64,000 bases of DNA, from NCBI GenBank assembly GCA_942159475.1, contig OW804102.1, positions 28,650,873 through 28,714,872 of the forward strand, written 5' to 3'. Source of the stretch: Sthenelais limicola. Taxonomy: Eukaryota > Annelida > Polychaeta > Phyllodocida > Sigalionidae. Positions 22,843 through 33,550 of this stretch are shown here, piece after piece. The number at the start of each line of letters is the position of its first letter. Position 1 is the stretch's first letter. The position numbers and the translations under genes were made by a program. Below the pieces are notes generated by a model. The model was given only the letters and a program-made list of their open reading frames with translations. It was not told the origin of the DNA and made no database searches.

Positions 22843-23084
22843 ATGGGTCAGATTTTCAGAAAATGTACAATTGGCAGATCTAGAGATCAAGTAAATTCTG
22901 CTAAATTAGACCGGAAAATGGTCAAAACTAGGTATATCTGAATTAATATATTTCATATTGCCTTGTTTCAAAAAATCTGTTTGTTTATGTTAAACTGCAT
23001 TTCAAATCTCACTTTCGTTTTAATTTTGGATTATTTGAGAGGATTGGTGAAGGCGAGTTGTACATTTTCCAGCGATTTCACCAA
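22843..23084 (+). mobile_element. MITE family A copy A8
   Basis: ATGGGTCAGATTTTCAGAAA, ATTCTGCTAAATTAGACCGG, GGATTATTTGAGAGGATTGG; right TIR slightly diverged (TACATTTTCCAGCGATTTCA). Confidence 0.92.
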
Positions 23085-23165
23085 AATGTTGACTGAGGCC
23101 CTTACAATATTCAAGCCCCATAAAGTCCCTGCAGTACATTACAAGGGAGACCTTCAGTATAAGTG

Positions 23166-23496
23166 AGGCCAACAAATAAATAGGTGTGTTTCCGATTTAC
23201 CCCCCCCCCCCCCACCAACACACACACCTACAAAAACCTTCCCCTACCTAAAAATTGTTTTGAACATACCTGGGGGTTTTTTTTACCATACCATACGTTT
23301 TTTTTTATTTCTTGTAAGAAAAAACCACTAAAAAAGCAGGAAAATAAGTTTTCCTAACCCAGAACTGTCCCAGAACTGTCCCTTTTTCAGTTCCTGGGAG
23401 GTGGTTTCCTAAAACCAAAATATAAAAAAAGGTACAACCCCCTACCTAGTTTTCAGGCAGATAAATCGGAAACAAACCTAATTGTTTTGTTGGCCT
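23166..23496 (+). mobile_element. Long-TIR element H copy H2
   Basis: Left terminus AGGCCAACAAATAAATAGGT then GTGTTTCCGATTTACC; right terminus GATAAATCGGAAACAAACCT then AATTGTTTTGTTGGCCT. The TIRs extend inward over CCTACC / GGTAGG-like sequence, so much of the 331-bp element folds back on itself. A C-run at 23201-23215 lies in the left arm. Confidence 0.9.
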
Positions 23497-23786
23497 GATG
23501 TGTCCGTGCAACAGGCCGTGGCCTATACTAAAGCACCTAAGAGCCAGGCCTAAGGCATTACCTTGGTCTCAAGGACACACCTATTGAGGAGAGGCACTAG
23601 TGGGGCAGAGTCTGTCTCCAAGACTAAATGCCAGATGGCTGCTGATCAATTATACAAGCTAAATGTCCACATTAGATCCTTCTCTTAACCTGACTCCGGG
23701 AGTCGATCGGCTTCTTGATGAGCAGTATGGGAGTTGGTGAAGACAGTGGTACACAAGGTACTCTTGATTCTGCTGGCCTGACATAT

Positions 23787-24026
23787 ATGGGTCAGTTTTC
23801 AGAAAATGTACAATTCGCCTTCACCAATCCTCTCAAATAATCCACATTAAAGACAGAAATGAGCTTCAAAATGCAGTTTAACATAACAGAACTGATACTT
23901 TAAATCAATGCAATACCAATTATACTCAGATATACCCAGAATTCATCATCTTTTAAGCAGAATTTAGCAGAAATTTCTAAATATGTAGAGCTGCCAATTG
24001 TACATTTTCTGAAAATCTGACCCATG
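23787..24026 (-). mobile_element. MITE family A copy A9
   Basis: Both TIRs well kept (ATGGGTCAGTTTTCAGAAAA; TTTTCTGAAAATCTGACCCA). Closest by eye to A20 at 49005: both share CATAACAGAA..TGATACTTT and TCAGATATAC in the same arrangement, so A7, A9 and A20 may form a subfamily. Confidence 0.93.
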
Positions 24027-24054
24027 TAATAGTGTGCACAGTATTTCAATCTTG

Positions 24055-24440
24055 ATTTAAAAAACGTTGCTTACATATAACTTAGTGATTTTAAAACATT
24101 GCTTATATATAACTTAGTGATTTTAAAACATTGCTTATATATAACTTAGTCATTTTAAAACATTGCTTATATATAACTTAGTCATTTTAAAACATTGCTT
24201 ATATATAACTTAGTGATTTTAAAACATTGCTTATATATAACTTAGTGATTTTAAAACATTGCTTATAGATAACCTAGTGATTTCAAAACGCTGCTTACAT
24301 ACATAACCTAGTGATTTGCTTATATACCACCTAGTATACCACCTGTTTTGCTTATATACCACCTAGTGATTTTAAAAGCATTGCTGATATAACCTAATGA
24401 TTTAAAAAAACGTTGCTCACAATATAACCTAGTATTTTAC
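24055..24440 (+). repeat. 32-bp minisatellite
   Basis: About ten tandem units of TTTTAAAACATTGCTTATAT followed by ATAACTTAGTGA. The central units are nearly identical; the right side (24290-24440) is increasingly degenerate and has a short internal duplication of TTGCTTATATACCACCTAGT. Confidence 0.95.
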
Positions 24441-24699
24441 AATGATTTCATGTATCGATTTCCACTTTTGGATAATGGCAAAGCAATGGACATGCGAATT
24501 TCAGATAATTCAAAAGGAACTAAATTGTCGAGTAATGAGCATGATTTGATATTAAAATGTGATTTGATTGATTTGAGTATCGTTTATTTCCAAGGAAGTA
24601 CATGATAACAATAATGATATATTATTAGCATGAATACATGCAACAAATTTACAACAATTTCCAGATTGTATATATATTGAAGGCATCCATCCATATCTA
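24441..24699. other. stretch without recognised feature
   Basis: Short AT-rich stretch; nothing recognised. Confidence 0.5.
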
Positions 24700-24832
24700 A
24701 GGTTATCCTAAGGATTATAATGCTACTATGTACTAGCGATTGACCATCAAGAAATATCGCTAACTTGTTTTCATGCATAGAAATATTTTTGCCACTCGTG
24801 ACTCATATTCCTAAAATCACATCACAAATAAC
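24700..24832 (-). mobile_element. Family B fragment
   Basis: Right-hand remnant: AGCGATTGACCATCAAGAAA, TTTTTGCCACTCGTGACTCA and ATCACATCACAAATA. The interior between these blocks is deleted and the copy is strongly diverged. Confidence 0.6.
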
Positions 24833-25083
24833 CGTTTCCAGAGCCCCTTTAGAGGACCCGGTTACATGGTGGAACCCCTGTAGGTACCTCAGTAAGAGAT
24901 GGAGGGGAATTGGAGGGATTAATGACCATGTACCGCTCGACGTGTTGCTGGGTGTTGATGGATTAAGATAAATCCGTGCATGCTATATATACTAGCCGGC
25001 ACCTGGAGGACAGAATAATGAACAAGCTCTGCACCTCATCCCTCCTCACTGACCTACTGCAACCCACAGGCTTCTTGTCCCTT

Positions 25084-25384
25084 AGGCCAACAACAAATAT
25101 AGGTGTGTTTCCGATTTATCTAGCTGAAAACTAGGTAGGGAGGTGGTAACTTATTTTTTTAGGAAACCACCTCCCAGGAACTGAAGAAAATGTCTTATTT
25201 TATAACAATAGTTGTTTTAAACAAGAGAAATGTGCTTTTTGACACTTCCAGATTAGGAAAACCTGTTTTCCTGCTTTTGGTAGCTTTTTTTTCAAAGATT
25301 CCTAAAAAAAAAAAAAGTATGGTATGGTAAAAACAAAATCAGGTAATCAAGGATAAATCGGAAACACACCTATTTTTTTGGCCT
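25084..25384 (-). mobile_element. Long-TIR element H copy H3
   Basis: AGGCCAACAACAAATATAGG plus TGTGTTTCCGATTTATC at the left and GATAAATCGGAAACACACCT plus ATTTTTTTGGCC at the right. The internal AGGAAACCACCTCCCAGGAA is the reverse complement of the H2 interior. Both ends are flanked by TTA, consistent with a TTA target-site duplication. Confidence 0.92.
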
Positions 25385-26851
25385 TACACTGCAAGACATG
25401 CTGCTTCGGTGTAAATCTGATTCATAAGTTGTTCATTCCAATACAGATTTTATCTAACTTTACTCATATCTTTGGATCTGGGGTAACCACAGAGAAATCT
25501 GACCCACACAGCTCCTCTCAGGCAATAGAGTTAAATGTCAATGACCGACACAAAGACCTTAAATACAATACAGTAAATACCACGAGGTCGGTCCCGTAGT
25601 ACTTTTACCCTTATGGTTAAATATATCGACAGTAATTCAGAATTACTGATTATGATGAAATTATGCACACTTGTCAATACTCGAAATGCTAACTACTCGT
25701 CCAATCTGACTGCCTGGCGAAACTCTCTTTATTTCAACTCAATACAAGTCTAATTGTATGAGATATTGTATATTTGTTTATTAAACCTCTAAATTCACTT
25801 TCGTTTCCTCTTTGATGTATTATACCTGAGGACAATACTGGATTATTTTTATAATGAAATTTTATTTGCACTTATCGTCGATACATCGATATTATCAAGA
25901 GATATAAATCAAATGATATAATATTATATCATGTATAATGTTTCTACAAACCGTAACCATCAAATCTTTCATCGACATAAACCAAAAATCGATCTTATCA
26001 GTTCCATCCCCCAACATAACAAATACCCTCAAGGACAGTTTTAGTCGTTTAGCATAAATTCATTCCAAATCATGCAAACTCAATTTCAAAAAAGATGAAT
26101 CTTATTTTATTTGCCATTGTATACGACCATAAACCTCTATAAAAAACTACTCGCCCTCTCCTTAACAGATCAGAGCAAACTTCTGAGATTACATCGACCT
26201 CTTCTACATCCCCCGGGATATACACTTTATGTAGTTTAGGGGAGAACTAAATAAACAACATAACTTGAGCAGAAATGTTTCAAGTTGGGGAGAACTTTGG
26301 AGATATATAACGGTTTTATCTAAGCTCCCAGGGGGGACTTTGGCTGTAGAAATTCCATCCAATCGTAAGCCCCATCATTTCCAATTCTCCCCATTAAATG
26401 TCAAGTCACTCTAAGGCGGAGAGAGTATATCATATGGCTATCCCCCTTGGGTCCCATCTGGTATTTGAGACATCCTATAATTTAGTCAAATAAACATTGG
26501 CTTTGGGGAAGGGCTCAGGTGGTGCATGTATGAAAGAAACACTGGGAACCCTTTAAGAGGAGTCACCCCAACATATTGGACTTCATATCTCCCGCGCTGG
26601 ATTAGACTTTATAACCCAGTAGCTGAGATTGTAGGTAGTGTATGTTTAATTCAGGGCTTGTGTATGTAACCGGTCAGATTTATATGTTTAGTCTATGCTG
26701 GTGATAAATAGAGATTAGCATGATCTGTGGCACTCTATATAAAACCCTCCATAGTCTCCGATGGAAAATGTGAGTCGGATTCGCCATATAGTTATAAACC
26801 AATAATATCATTGGGATTTTCAGTATAATGTACACTGCTTTTAGCTGAGGG
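25385..26851. other. AT-rich stretch with one perfect palindrome
   Basis: About 1.5 kb without gene or dispersed repeat. A perfect 20-bp palindrome ATGATATAATATTATATCAT lies at 25913-25932. Confidence 0.5.
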
Positions 26852-26945
26852 TATAGGGGAGTTGCATGTGCCACTTCCCATGTCTGTCACAGTGCGTCAT
26901 GGGATGGATTCTACTGAAAACGGACTTGTAAATAAATTAGCACCA
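26852..26945 (+). mobile_element. Family C copy C4, left end only
   Basis: TATAGGGGAGTTGCATGTGC, ACAGTGCGTCATGGGATGGA; homology stops soon after ACTGAAAACGGAC. The right two-thirds are absent. Confidence 0.85.
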
Positions 26946-27016
26946 TTGACTTATAACCGCTTCCAGGGCATGGATTATTACTAAGGCATCGCGCATAGTA
27001 TCTACAACCTTTGAAC

Positions 27017-27225
27017 AGCTGCAATTGGAGTGAGTGAGTGAGATTGCTTGCTTTACGCCCTTATCAACACATTTAATATGGTTATATCAAGGGCGGGAGA
27101 GCTGAGAGGCAGGCAGTTTAGGATCATACCCAGGAAATAGAGATAGAGAAGAAGGGAGAGAGAGACAGAGAAAATAAACAGAAAGGCACTTTATGGTCAT
27201 ACCCAGGACCAGAGCTGCAATTGGA
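27017..27225 (+). mobile_element. SINE-like element D4 with 13-bp target-site duplication
   Basis: Complete family D copy of 183 bp (27030-27212) from the GTGAGTGAGTGAG head to the ACCCAGGACCAG tail, flanked by perfect 13-bp direct repeats AGCTGCAATTGGA at 27017-27029 and 27213-27225. The head contains a 7-bp stem, CGCCCTT pairing with AAGGGCG. No poly(A) tail. It is not obviously derived from a tRNA: I see no good A-box/B-box pair. Confidence 0.95.
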
Positions 27226-27256
27226 AATAACTCAAAAGAAAATATAAACATAATAA

Positions 27257-27405
27257 TGAATTCTTTGATTTTTTAAGAGAGTTCAACTCGTACAGAATAG
27301 AAGAAAACAGGTCGTACACTTCAGATTGCAATCTGGTCTTCCATTGCATACCTCTAGACTACTCAGGTTGACTATCTACTTTTAGGGGTTGGGGTTAGGG
27401 GTTGG
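27257..27405 (+). repeat. Repeat P copy P1, ends in a G-rich telomere-like block
   Basis: Matches P2 at 30928: AATAATGAATTCTTT, TGCAATCTGGTCTTCCA, TACCTCTAGACT and TATCTACTTTTAGGGGTTGG. The end reads TTAGGGGTTGGGGTTAGGGG (27383-27402), a possible G-quadruplex. Confidence 0.7.
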
Positions 27406-27659
27406 TGAAGGTTTCTATTGGGAGGTTTTCAGCACCATCGAGGGTACCTGACTCTGATATGACCAACAGTGTCGATTAACTAATATTACAACATGAATAA
27501 TACTATATAATCTCCAATTAGGCGGTTTATGATCCAGTATCATGATTATTTTCCAATGACATACGGCTCAAGAAGCATAGTCTGTCAGCAAAATAAATGG
27601 CAAGAAGATTGAATAACGTAGTATTTGAAGTGATTCCAATAACATATATGTTACAAAGA

Positions 27660-27706
27660 GCCCTCTCTCTCTCTCTCTTTCTCTCTCTCTCTTTCTCTCT
27701 CTCTGC
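27660..27706 (+). repeat. (CT)n simple repeat
   Basis: Pyrimidine run of CT with a few TTT interruptions. It produces the RERE-rich frames seen on the minus strand, which I do not call as genes. Confidence 0.95.
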
Positions 27707-27988
27707 AAAAGAAATGGCAGAATATGATATGTGTCTGTTGTTCGGAAAAGGTTCACTTAATTGACTTAATTGGTCACGAGACACAATAGATTAACGTTAA
27801 CGATTTACTATCGGCTGTCATCATGGTTCATTGTTGAAGGTCGTATAGTATGATATTATATATATATGATATATATATTTGCAAGCAATCATAGCAATTC
27901 CATCAGAAGGCGAGTGTCCGCAATCCATTTGTCACCCCAAACTAGTAACTATCGTATATCAACTATCGTATATCAGGATAGAGATTAA
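27707..27988. other. stretch without recognised feature
   Basis: AT-rich, with an alternating TA tract at 27855-27882. Confidence 0.5.
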
Positions 27989-28291
27989 TTTGTCAAAATT
28001 GAAAAGAGAAATCATAAAAACAGGAACACACGACTTGCCCAAGGCGTGAAATTAGTACGTCCTGCCCCTAAATTCGGAAAGGTTAAGAAAATTAGTCATA
28101 ATGCAGGTCCTTTTATGTGCAACCGTCTGTCAGCTTCCGAGAAAGACAGGGAATGGCCCGAATTAAAAGCTTTCTTTGAAAAAGAACACAGCCAAGGTCC
28201 CGATCACGTTGTATTCCGATTAAGGTGTAGCGAAAGAGACCGGTGTGTGTTTATGATGATCTACCCTTGGGGTTGTTTTTTTTATCTCTGA
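27989..28291 (+). CDS. possible terminal exon or gene fragment, unknown product
   Basis: Open from 27989 to a stop at 28289-28291; no ATG precedes the best part, so it would be an exon or a fragment. The translation from 28046 is 81 residues, charged and non-repetitive, with SASEKDREWPELKAFFEKEH near the centre and an aromatic C-terminus ending YPWGCFFYL. A potential acceptor AACAG lies at 28019-28023 but its pyrimidine tract is poor. A polyadenylation signal AATAAA follows at 28338-28343, about 47 bases after the stop. Base composition is more balanced than the flanks. I do not recognise a family. It could equally be a decayed gene or chance. Confidence 0.3.
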   Translation, partial: FVKIEKRNHKNRNTRLAQGVKLVRPAPKFGKVKKISHNAGPFMCNRLSASEKDREWPELKAFFEKEHSQGPDHVVFRLRCSERDRCVFMMIYPWGCFFYL

Positions 28292-28343
28292 GGACTGATT
28301 ATTTAATTGTATGTTTGTGTACTTTTTGGTTTTACACAATAAA

Positions 28344-30226
28344 GGAGTCGAGAGAGAGAATTGTAACTATACATGCTATAGGTCTTATACTATACTTATG
28401 AGTGAATTGAATTCAATCTGGTAACATAATTATTTCGATGCAATGCTATTGAATAATTTCATTTTCTCTACTGGAACAGTATCGCAATTAATGTGAAGTT
28501 GTGAAGAAATGAAACATTTTCGAAAAAGAATAAGCAGGTGTTTCAAAACGAACCCATTGGATATCCTAACAGTTTCGCAGAGCACCTCTCCCTACCAGTT
28601 CAGTTCTCCGAGTGTAGAATGAAATTTAATAAAGAAAATAAAGCATTCGATGGGTGAATCAATGTTCACACCAGTGGGGGTAAGAACAACACTAGTACAC
28701 CAATGATGTCAACAAGTGCTTGCAAGAACTTTCTAACATTGAATGTCACATACAAGCTTCCCCATCTCATGGGCCAGCGTTGCGGGCCTCGTAAACATGT
28801 AATACTATACATAGTACTCATATAGGGCAACTTGACAGCTTGTTTGTACGCAGGGGACGTGGGAAAAGACGCGAGAAAAACAGGCTAAGCCCAGAAGAGA
28901 GTGTATTGGCAAAAAGATCAATATAATAAGGAGGATACTTCCTAAGCCTTCCAGTGGTCCGTGAACAACAGATTGGTGGCTCAGGCTATAGGAACAGATA
29001 ATCAATCCATGCTCTGGGTAGAGAGACATTGTATATAGTTTTATTAAGCATTAAAGGCAGTGTGATATACAATATCATTATTTTTTTAATAGGTTTGTAT
29101 TGCAAACAATTTCGAGGACGAATCCCGATATTCTCATGTAATACAAATAAATTTTCGAAAAAAACAAACCCAATGATATCGTTGTAAAGAAACTGAATGT
29201 TTCGCATGATGATACTAGAACATGTAAGCTTTAACCTTAATTATTCGAGCTTTTAAAGAAAAAATACCACATTAGAACACTTTCAACTACTCTTTCTGAA
29301 CTCAATAAAGCAGTACAATATGAATGTAGTCGTTAGTTATAAGTTTCAATTATACGTATAGATTATTTCTATGTACAGAAGATCAATTGTTGCCACAAGT
29401 AAAATACTTTTGCGATTTGTGTAGGCCACAATGTCAGCCAGTTACTAATATGTTGTACTTATGGTCAATTCTAGATATAATTCATAACCTAGTAATGTAT
29501 CATAGATCACAGGTGCATAGTAAATATATACCACGGGTATTTTTGTTTCAATTTCCGTGATCTCCAGTATTTTCCAAGGATCTTTAGTTGTGCTCTCATA
29601 CTTATCATAATAAAAGGTTTATGTTTCAATACTTGTCTATGCTGTACCCGCCCCCCTCCCCAATGTCGTTGTAATAATTACGTATCACAAGGTAGGAAGA
29701 ACAATCTAGTTGAAAGCTTAATCATATTTAAATGAAGATTTGGTTTAATAATTTAATAATTGATGATATATTAAGCCAAACCTTCATTGCTGCACAAGCT
29801 AATTAACGTGTTAATTATCTCGTACATTAGTCCAATGCCTTCGTCCACTTACATTTGAATAGAAGTAGTAATTGCTGAAACTCTAGACTCCCTGCGGACT
29901 TGTCCCCACGTTCAACAATCTTAGCTTTCAAATACAATTCGGAATGGAATGGAATGGAACACATTTTCTACTGCCTACACCCACGTTTACACCCAACAAC
30001 CAAGGAATGTTCACAGTACACTCTATACTTTTATGATAATTTGAATCATTCAATCGCCTGCGGCTAACACAGGTATTTTCATAGGTATTTTATGTTCCCC
30101 ATTCTCCTCATTCACCATGCGGAGAATGTGTGTGTGTGTGGGGAGGGGGGGGGGGGGTAAAGTTCACCTAAAATGTGATGAATCAATGGATATGCCTAGT
30201 GTTTATATATGCATGTTCTCTATATA
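28344..30226. other. AT-rich stretch without recognised feature
   Basis: About 1.9 kb. It contains a short GGAAT run at 29940-29960 and a GT/G run at 30128-30158. No dispersed repeat or gene recognised. Confidence 0.5.
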
Positions 30227-30271
30227 GTCTCATTGGTGAAGCGGTTAGCGTGTTCAGCTTCGAAACTGAGC
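30227..30271 (+). pseudogene. tRNA-like 5' half (tRNA or SINE remnant)
   Basis: GTCTCATTGGTGAAGCGGTT then AGCGTG has the form of a tRNA D-arm with an A-box (TTGGTGAAGCGG). It is followed by TTCAG / CTGAG, which can pair around a loop as an anticodon stem would. No T-arm or B-box follows, so this is only a 5' half. Confidence 0.45.
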
Positions 30272-30353
30272 AAACAGCCTTATACATTTGTCTCATTTTT
30301 TAGTCATTTTATTTTTCATCTTCATCTGGGGCTCACACATTTAGCTATTGATG

Positions 30354-30911
30354 TCATTCCCTTTCGATTGGTGAACTAATTAGAGAGGCTAAAATCGAAT
30401 TAAGAGAGAAAAGTGAATTCAATGGCGTTCTGGGATATATAGGTTCTCCGGACCAGACTTGGGTGGCAGTACTAAGCTTGTGTTTATTTTCGGCGAAAAC
30501 ATTTTTCACACGGGGCCACAATTCGTCCTGTCTAAAGAAATCTCCATGAGTTCTTTGATCGGTCTGTGTCCCCGAAATATTTTTTCCCTTGGAATCCACA
30601 CTTGGGTTTGCAGATGGCACTTTACAACTTAGAGGAGGGGTTTTTCCTGAAGACTTGGCAATAGTTCTGTTCTTATCTAGAACAACAAGAAAACCTTCTT
30701 CCAAAGAGTGCATCGATGATTGGAAAGAGGAGATGCTATATCTTGGAGTTGGGTGTATATCTAAGACTTGCAGGGAGACTTCTGAAGCCCTGCAGATCGA
30801 TTCTTTGCCAGGAAAGTACCCGATGGCCGCCCAATATGGGTAAAGCCAACTGATAACCCTAGCCTGTAGCCCCTGCTGTTGTGTAAAGCCTGCATCTTGA
30901 ATAGTATACAT
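30354..30911 (-). CDS. 185-codon open frame, unknown product
   Basis: ATG-initiated frame reading leftwards from 30911 to a stop at 30354-30356. In DNA this AT-rich an uninterrupted run of 185 codons is uncommon. The protein is non-repetitive, with a mixed C-terminal part containing FRQDELWPRVKNVFAENKHK and a stop soon after ISSPIERE. The composition at 30440-30860 is more balanced than the surroundings. Against it: the opposite strand also has an open 84-codon frame (30589-30843), I recognise no domain, and repeat P2 lies just upstream. Options are a lineage-specific gene, an exon, a transposon-encoded fragment or chance. The strand is not settled. Confidence 0.3.
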   Translation of the reverse strand: MYTIQDAGFTQQQGLQARVISWLYPYWAAIGYFPGKESICRASEVSLQVLDIHPTPRYSISSFQSSMHSLEEGFLVVLDKNRTIAKSSGKTPPLSCKVPSANPSVDSKGKNISGTQTDQRTHGDFFRQDELWPRVKNVFAENKHKLSTATQVWSGEPIYPRTPLNSLFSLNSILASLISSPIERE

Positions 30912-30927
30912 TGTAAATGACTTAATA

Positions 30928-31060
30928 ATAATGAATTCTTTTAGACAAAGAACAAGACAAAATATAGATAGTGTGCTTCAGACTACAATCTGGTCTTCCA
31001 GCATATGCCTCTAAGCTCGGGGGGTTCTATCTATTTCTAAGGGTTTGGGTTTAATCTGTG
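30928..31060 (+). repeat. Repeat P copy P2
   Basis: Matches P1: AATAATGAATTCTTTTAGAC, TACAATCTGGTCTTCCAGCA, TATGCCTCTAAGCTC and CTAAGGGTTTGGGTTTAA. The terminal block again looks telomere-like but is weaker than in P1. Confidence 0.65.
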
Positions 31061-31994
31061 TTGTCTAATGAGAATCTTTGGTCCCTTTAGGATACGTTTT
31101 TTTTGTACAAATATCTTTATTCACGTAAGATGTGTTCACAATCTTACTCTTTCGTGTGATTTTCGTTATGTCCTGAACCCCTTACGTGTCATAGTTTATG
31201 CAGTGGTGCAATAAACAGAAACAATCTACTTGAAATGTAATATTCATATATAAATAAAGTTTGATATTATGGTTCTGTAACATTTTTAGTTAGAGTGAGT
31301 TCAAGAACTTACTCTAAGATATACATGAGACGCGAATATTTGCAAGGTCATGAAGTAATAAGAAATCTTAATAATTACAAATAAGAATGTGCTGAGATTG
31401 AGCATCAAAATGTAGATGTAGAACTTGACAGGGCAGTGAAATTGAAATAAAGTACAATTTAACAACTTAATCTTAAGCTATATTCATACGTTATATTATT
31501 GTGTTACTTATATAAATGTTATATTCACTTATGTGTTTTAATTATTACCACCATATCATAATCTAAGAGGAATTAGTTAACGTTATTATTAGATAGATAT
31601 ATATATATTGTCAGATGAGCTAATAATAGCATTTCTAATGTCAAGTCTAGGCTGGATAAAGCATACTAAACTCAACTCATATATTCGCCACCACGGGTTG
31701 GAAGTAAACAGTGTTCCAGGCCTGCTACGCCTGAGGTTAAGATACTATGAATAATATTAAATCTCAGCTAAACAGGAGGAGTCGGAATATGCTCCCAGGC
31801 CTGGTGCTGCCGTGTTCTGATAAGCTTTCCTCAAGACTTAAGTCAGGCTAGGTTCTCAGACTTTGCCAGAATGGATTTTCAATCCATATTGATTGCAATT
31901 GTCTAGAGTGTCGGACTGACCTCGCAGTCATTAATTGTGACAAGTGGTGTTGAATGTTCTCGCAAGGTGGCATAGGTTGCTCTCTCTATATATA
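31061..31994. other. AT-rich stretch without recognised feature
   Basis: No repeat family or gene recognised. Confidence 0.5.
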
Positions 31995-32235
31995 TTTGGG
32001 TGAGGTTGCCAGAAAATGCACAATTGACCTTCGCCAATTCTCTCAAATATTGAATATTTAAGACTAAAATGAGGTTAAAAAATTTAGTTGAACATAACCA
32101 AACAGATTGTTTGAATCAACGCGATACCAAATATACTCAGATATATCTAGTATCGGCCAAATTCCAGTCTAATTTAGAAGAATTTACTTAATGTGTAGAG
32201 CTGACGATTGTACATTTTCTGGAGATCTGACCTAT
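31995..32235 (-). mobile_element. MITE family A copy A10
   Basis: TTTGGGTGAGGTTGCCAGAA and TTTTCTGGAGATCTGACCTA as TIRs, with ACCAAACAGATTGTTTGAAT inside. Copy C5 begins 8 bp further on. Confidence 0.9.
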
Positions 32236-32242
32236 ATCGCAT

Positions 32243-32571
32243 TAATAGGGGAGTATCATGTATCATGGGATGGATCTGGTGAAATCTGACATACAAATAT
32301 TTGGCAAGATTTTTATCGAAGATTGCAAGAATGTTTGTATAAATGTAGCTTGTATAAATGATATATATGAAAACCAAATGCATGATGGGAAAGATGGAGA
32401 CCTGTGTCATGGAAACATGTATGATACATGGATATTGATATTAGAGCATTGATAAATAGTCCATGCTGAACATAACATGTTTTCTATAGATTGTACACTG
32501 TACCATTTGGCCCATAAATCCATGGGAATCATGATTCAAAATGGCGGCTATGCAATTGTATATCCCCTCTA
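32243..32571 (+). mobile_element. Family C copy C5
   Basis: AATAGGGGAGTATCATGTAT at the left, CAAATATTTGGCAAGATTTT, GATGGGAAAGATGGAGACC, CAAAATGGCGGCTATGCAAT at the right, TATCCCCTCT end. The octamer at both termini is mutated here. Confidence 0.9.
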
Positions 32572-33550
32572 TATTCCCCTGCGTTGCGTGTATTGTATGA
32601 AGCCAATTGATCATTAAATTTTGTTCTAAAGAAATTAGCAAAGTACTGCGAAATCCCCCTTACGTTCTCAATGTTGAGAATTAATAGGATTAATAGCTCT
32701 CTGTTTATAAAGTAACCGAATACGTTCCTTTGTCAGAAATATGCATTCTCCTTCTGAAACTGCCAGATTCTTGTTAGGATTATTAATAGATTCACTTGGC
32801 AAGTTGCGACCCTTACATTTCCACTTACTTTCAAAGACAATGTTAGAATTAAAGAGAAAGATAATTGCTGACGTCAGCAATTTGACGTATTCAGCCTTTA
32901 TCAAGGTATTGATGTTTGATACAGCGAATCACAGTGAATACCTACTGTACTCACAGCAAGTCTGTAAAGATTAAGCAAATGAGATGCTAAGGATTTTGCA
33001 AATCACAGTGGCGTTTGGGAAATGTCATCTCATATAACCAACTAAATCTTTTGGAGTTAGCTGTATCTGTTGTAATTATCATTATTTATTTGTACCTATT
33101 ATTGTTTCATATCATCATTTAAGGACGGTCTGGAAGGCCTACCTAGTAGAAGGCATAGTCCCATTCAGGAATATAAATGTAACAATGAACATGTCTACTG
33201 AAAAGAAATTCCCCTATCTATATCAGTTTCCATAGTAGGCTGGGTCATAATCTATAACGTGTGTATGCATGGCGAATTACATTTGACTAGTTAACAGGGG
33301 TGAACCAGGACCAAGCAGTCTAGGCCCAAAGATGATAGAGTTCCTTCAAACGGAGGGAACGCCTCTCACCTTACAATTCTATTAAGGACCGCAACATTAT
33401 AATCCCATTAGAACGCCTAGTTCTAGGCCAGGAAACCGGTTAGCGAAGTAGACGTCCAATCACTGACATACCATTCTTATATTATCTGAGGGTTTGGGCC
33501 TGGACTGCAAGGCATTAGGATATGGGATATATGGGGTTGAAGTGGTGTAT
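32572..33550. other. stretch without recognised feature
   Basis: About 1 kb with 77-78-codon frames on both strands near 32670-32970 that overlap each other; no motif recognised. Confidence 0.5.

Noticed and set aside
24055..24440. CRISPR-like array
   Set aside because: The 32-bp units are directly contiguous without distinct spacers; this is a minisatellite in eukaryotic-looking DNA.
27527..27784. Frames rich in RERE on the minus strand
   Set aside because: Translation of the (CT)n run at 27660-27706.
30120..30165. Possible telomeric or switch-like G-rich tract
   Set aside because: Simple GT followed by a G run; no repeat periodicity beyond simple sequence.
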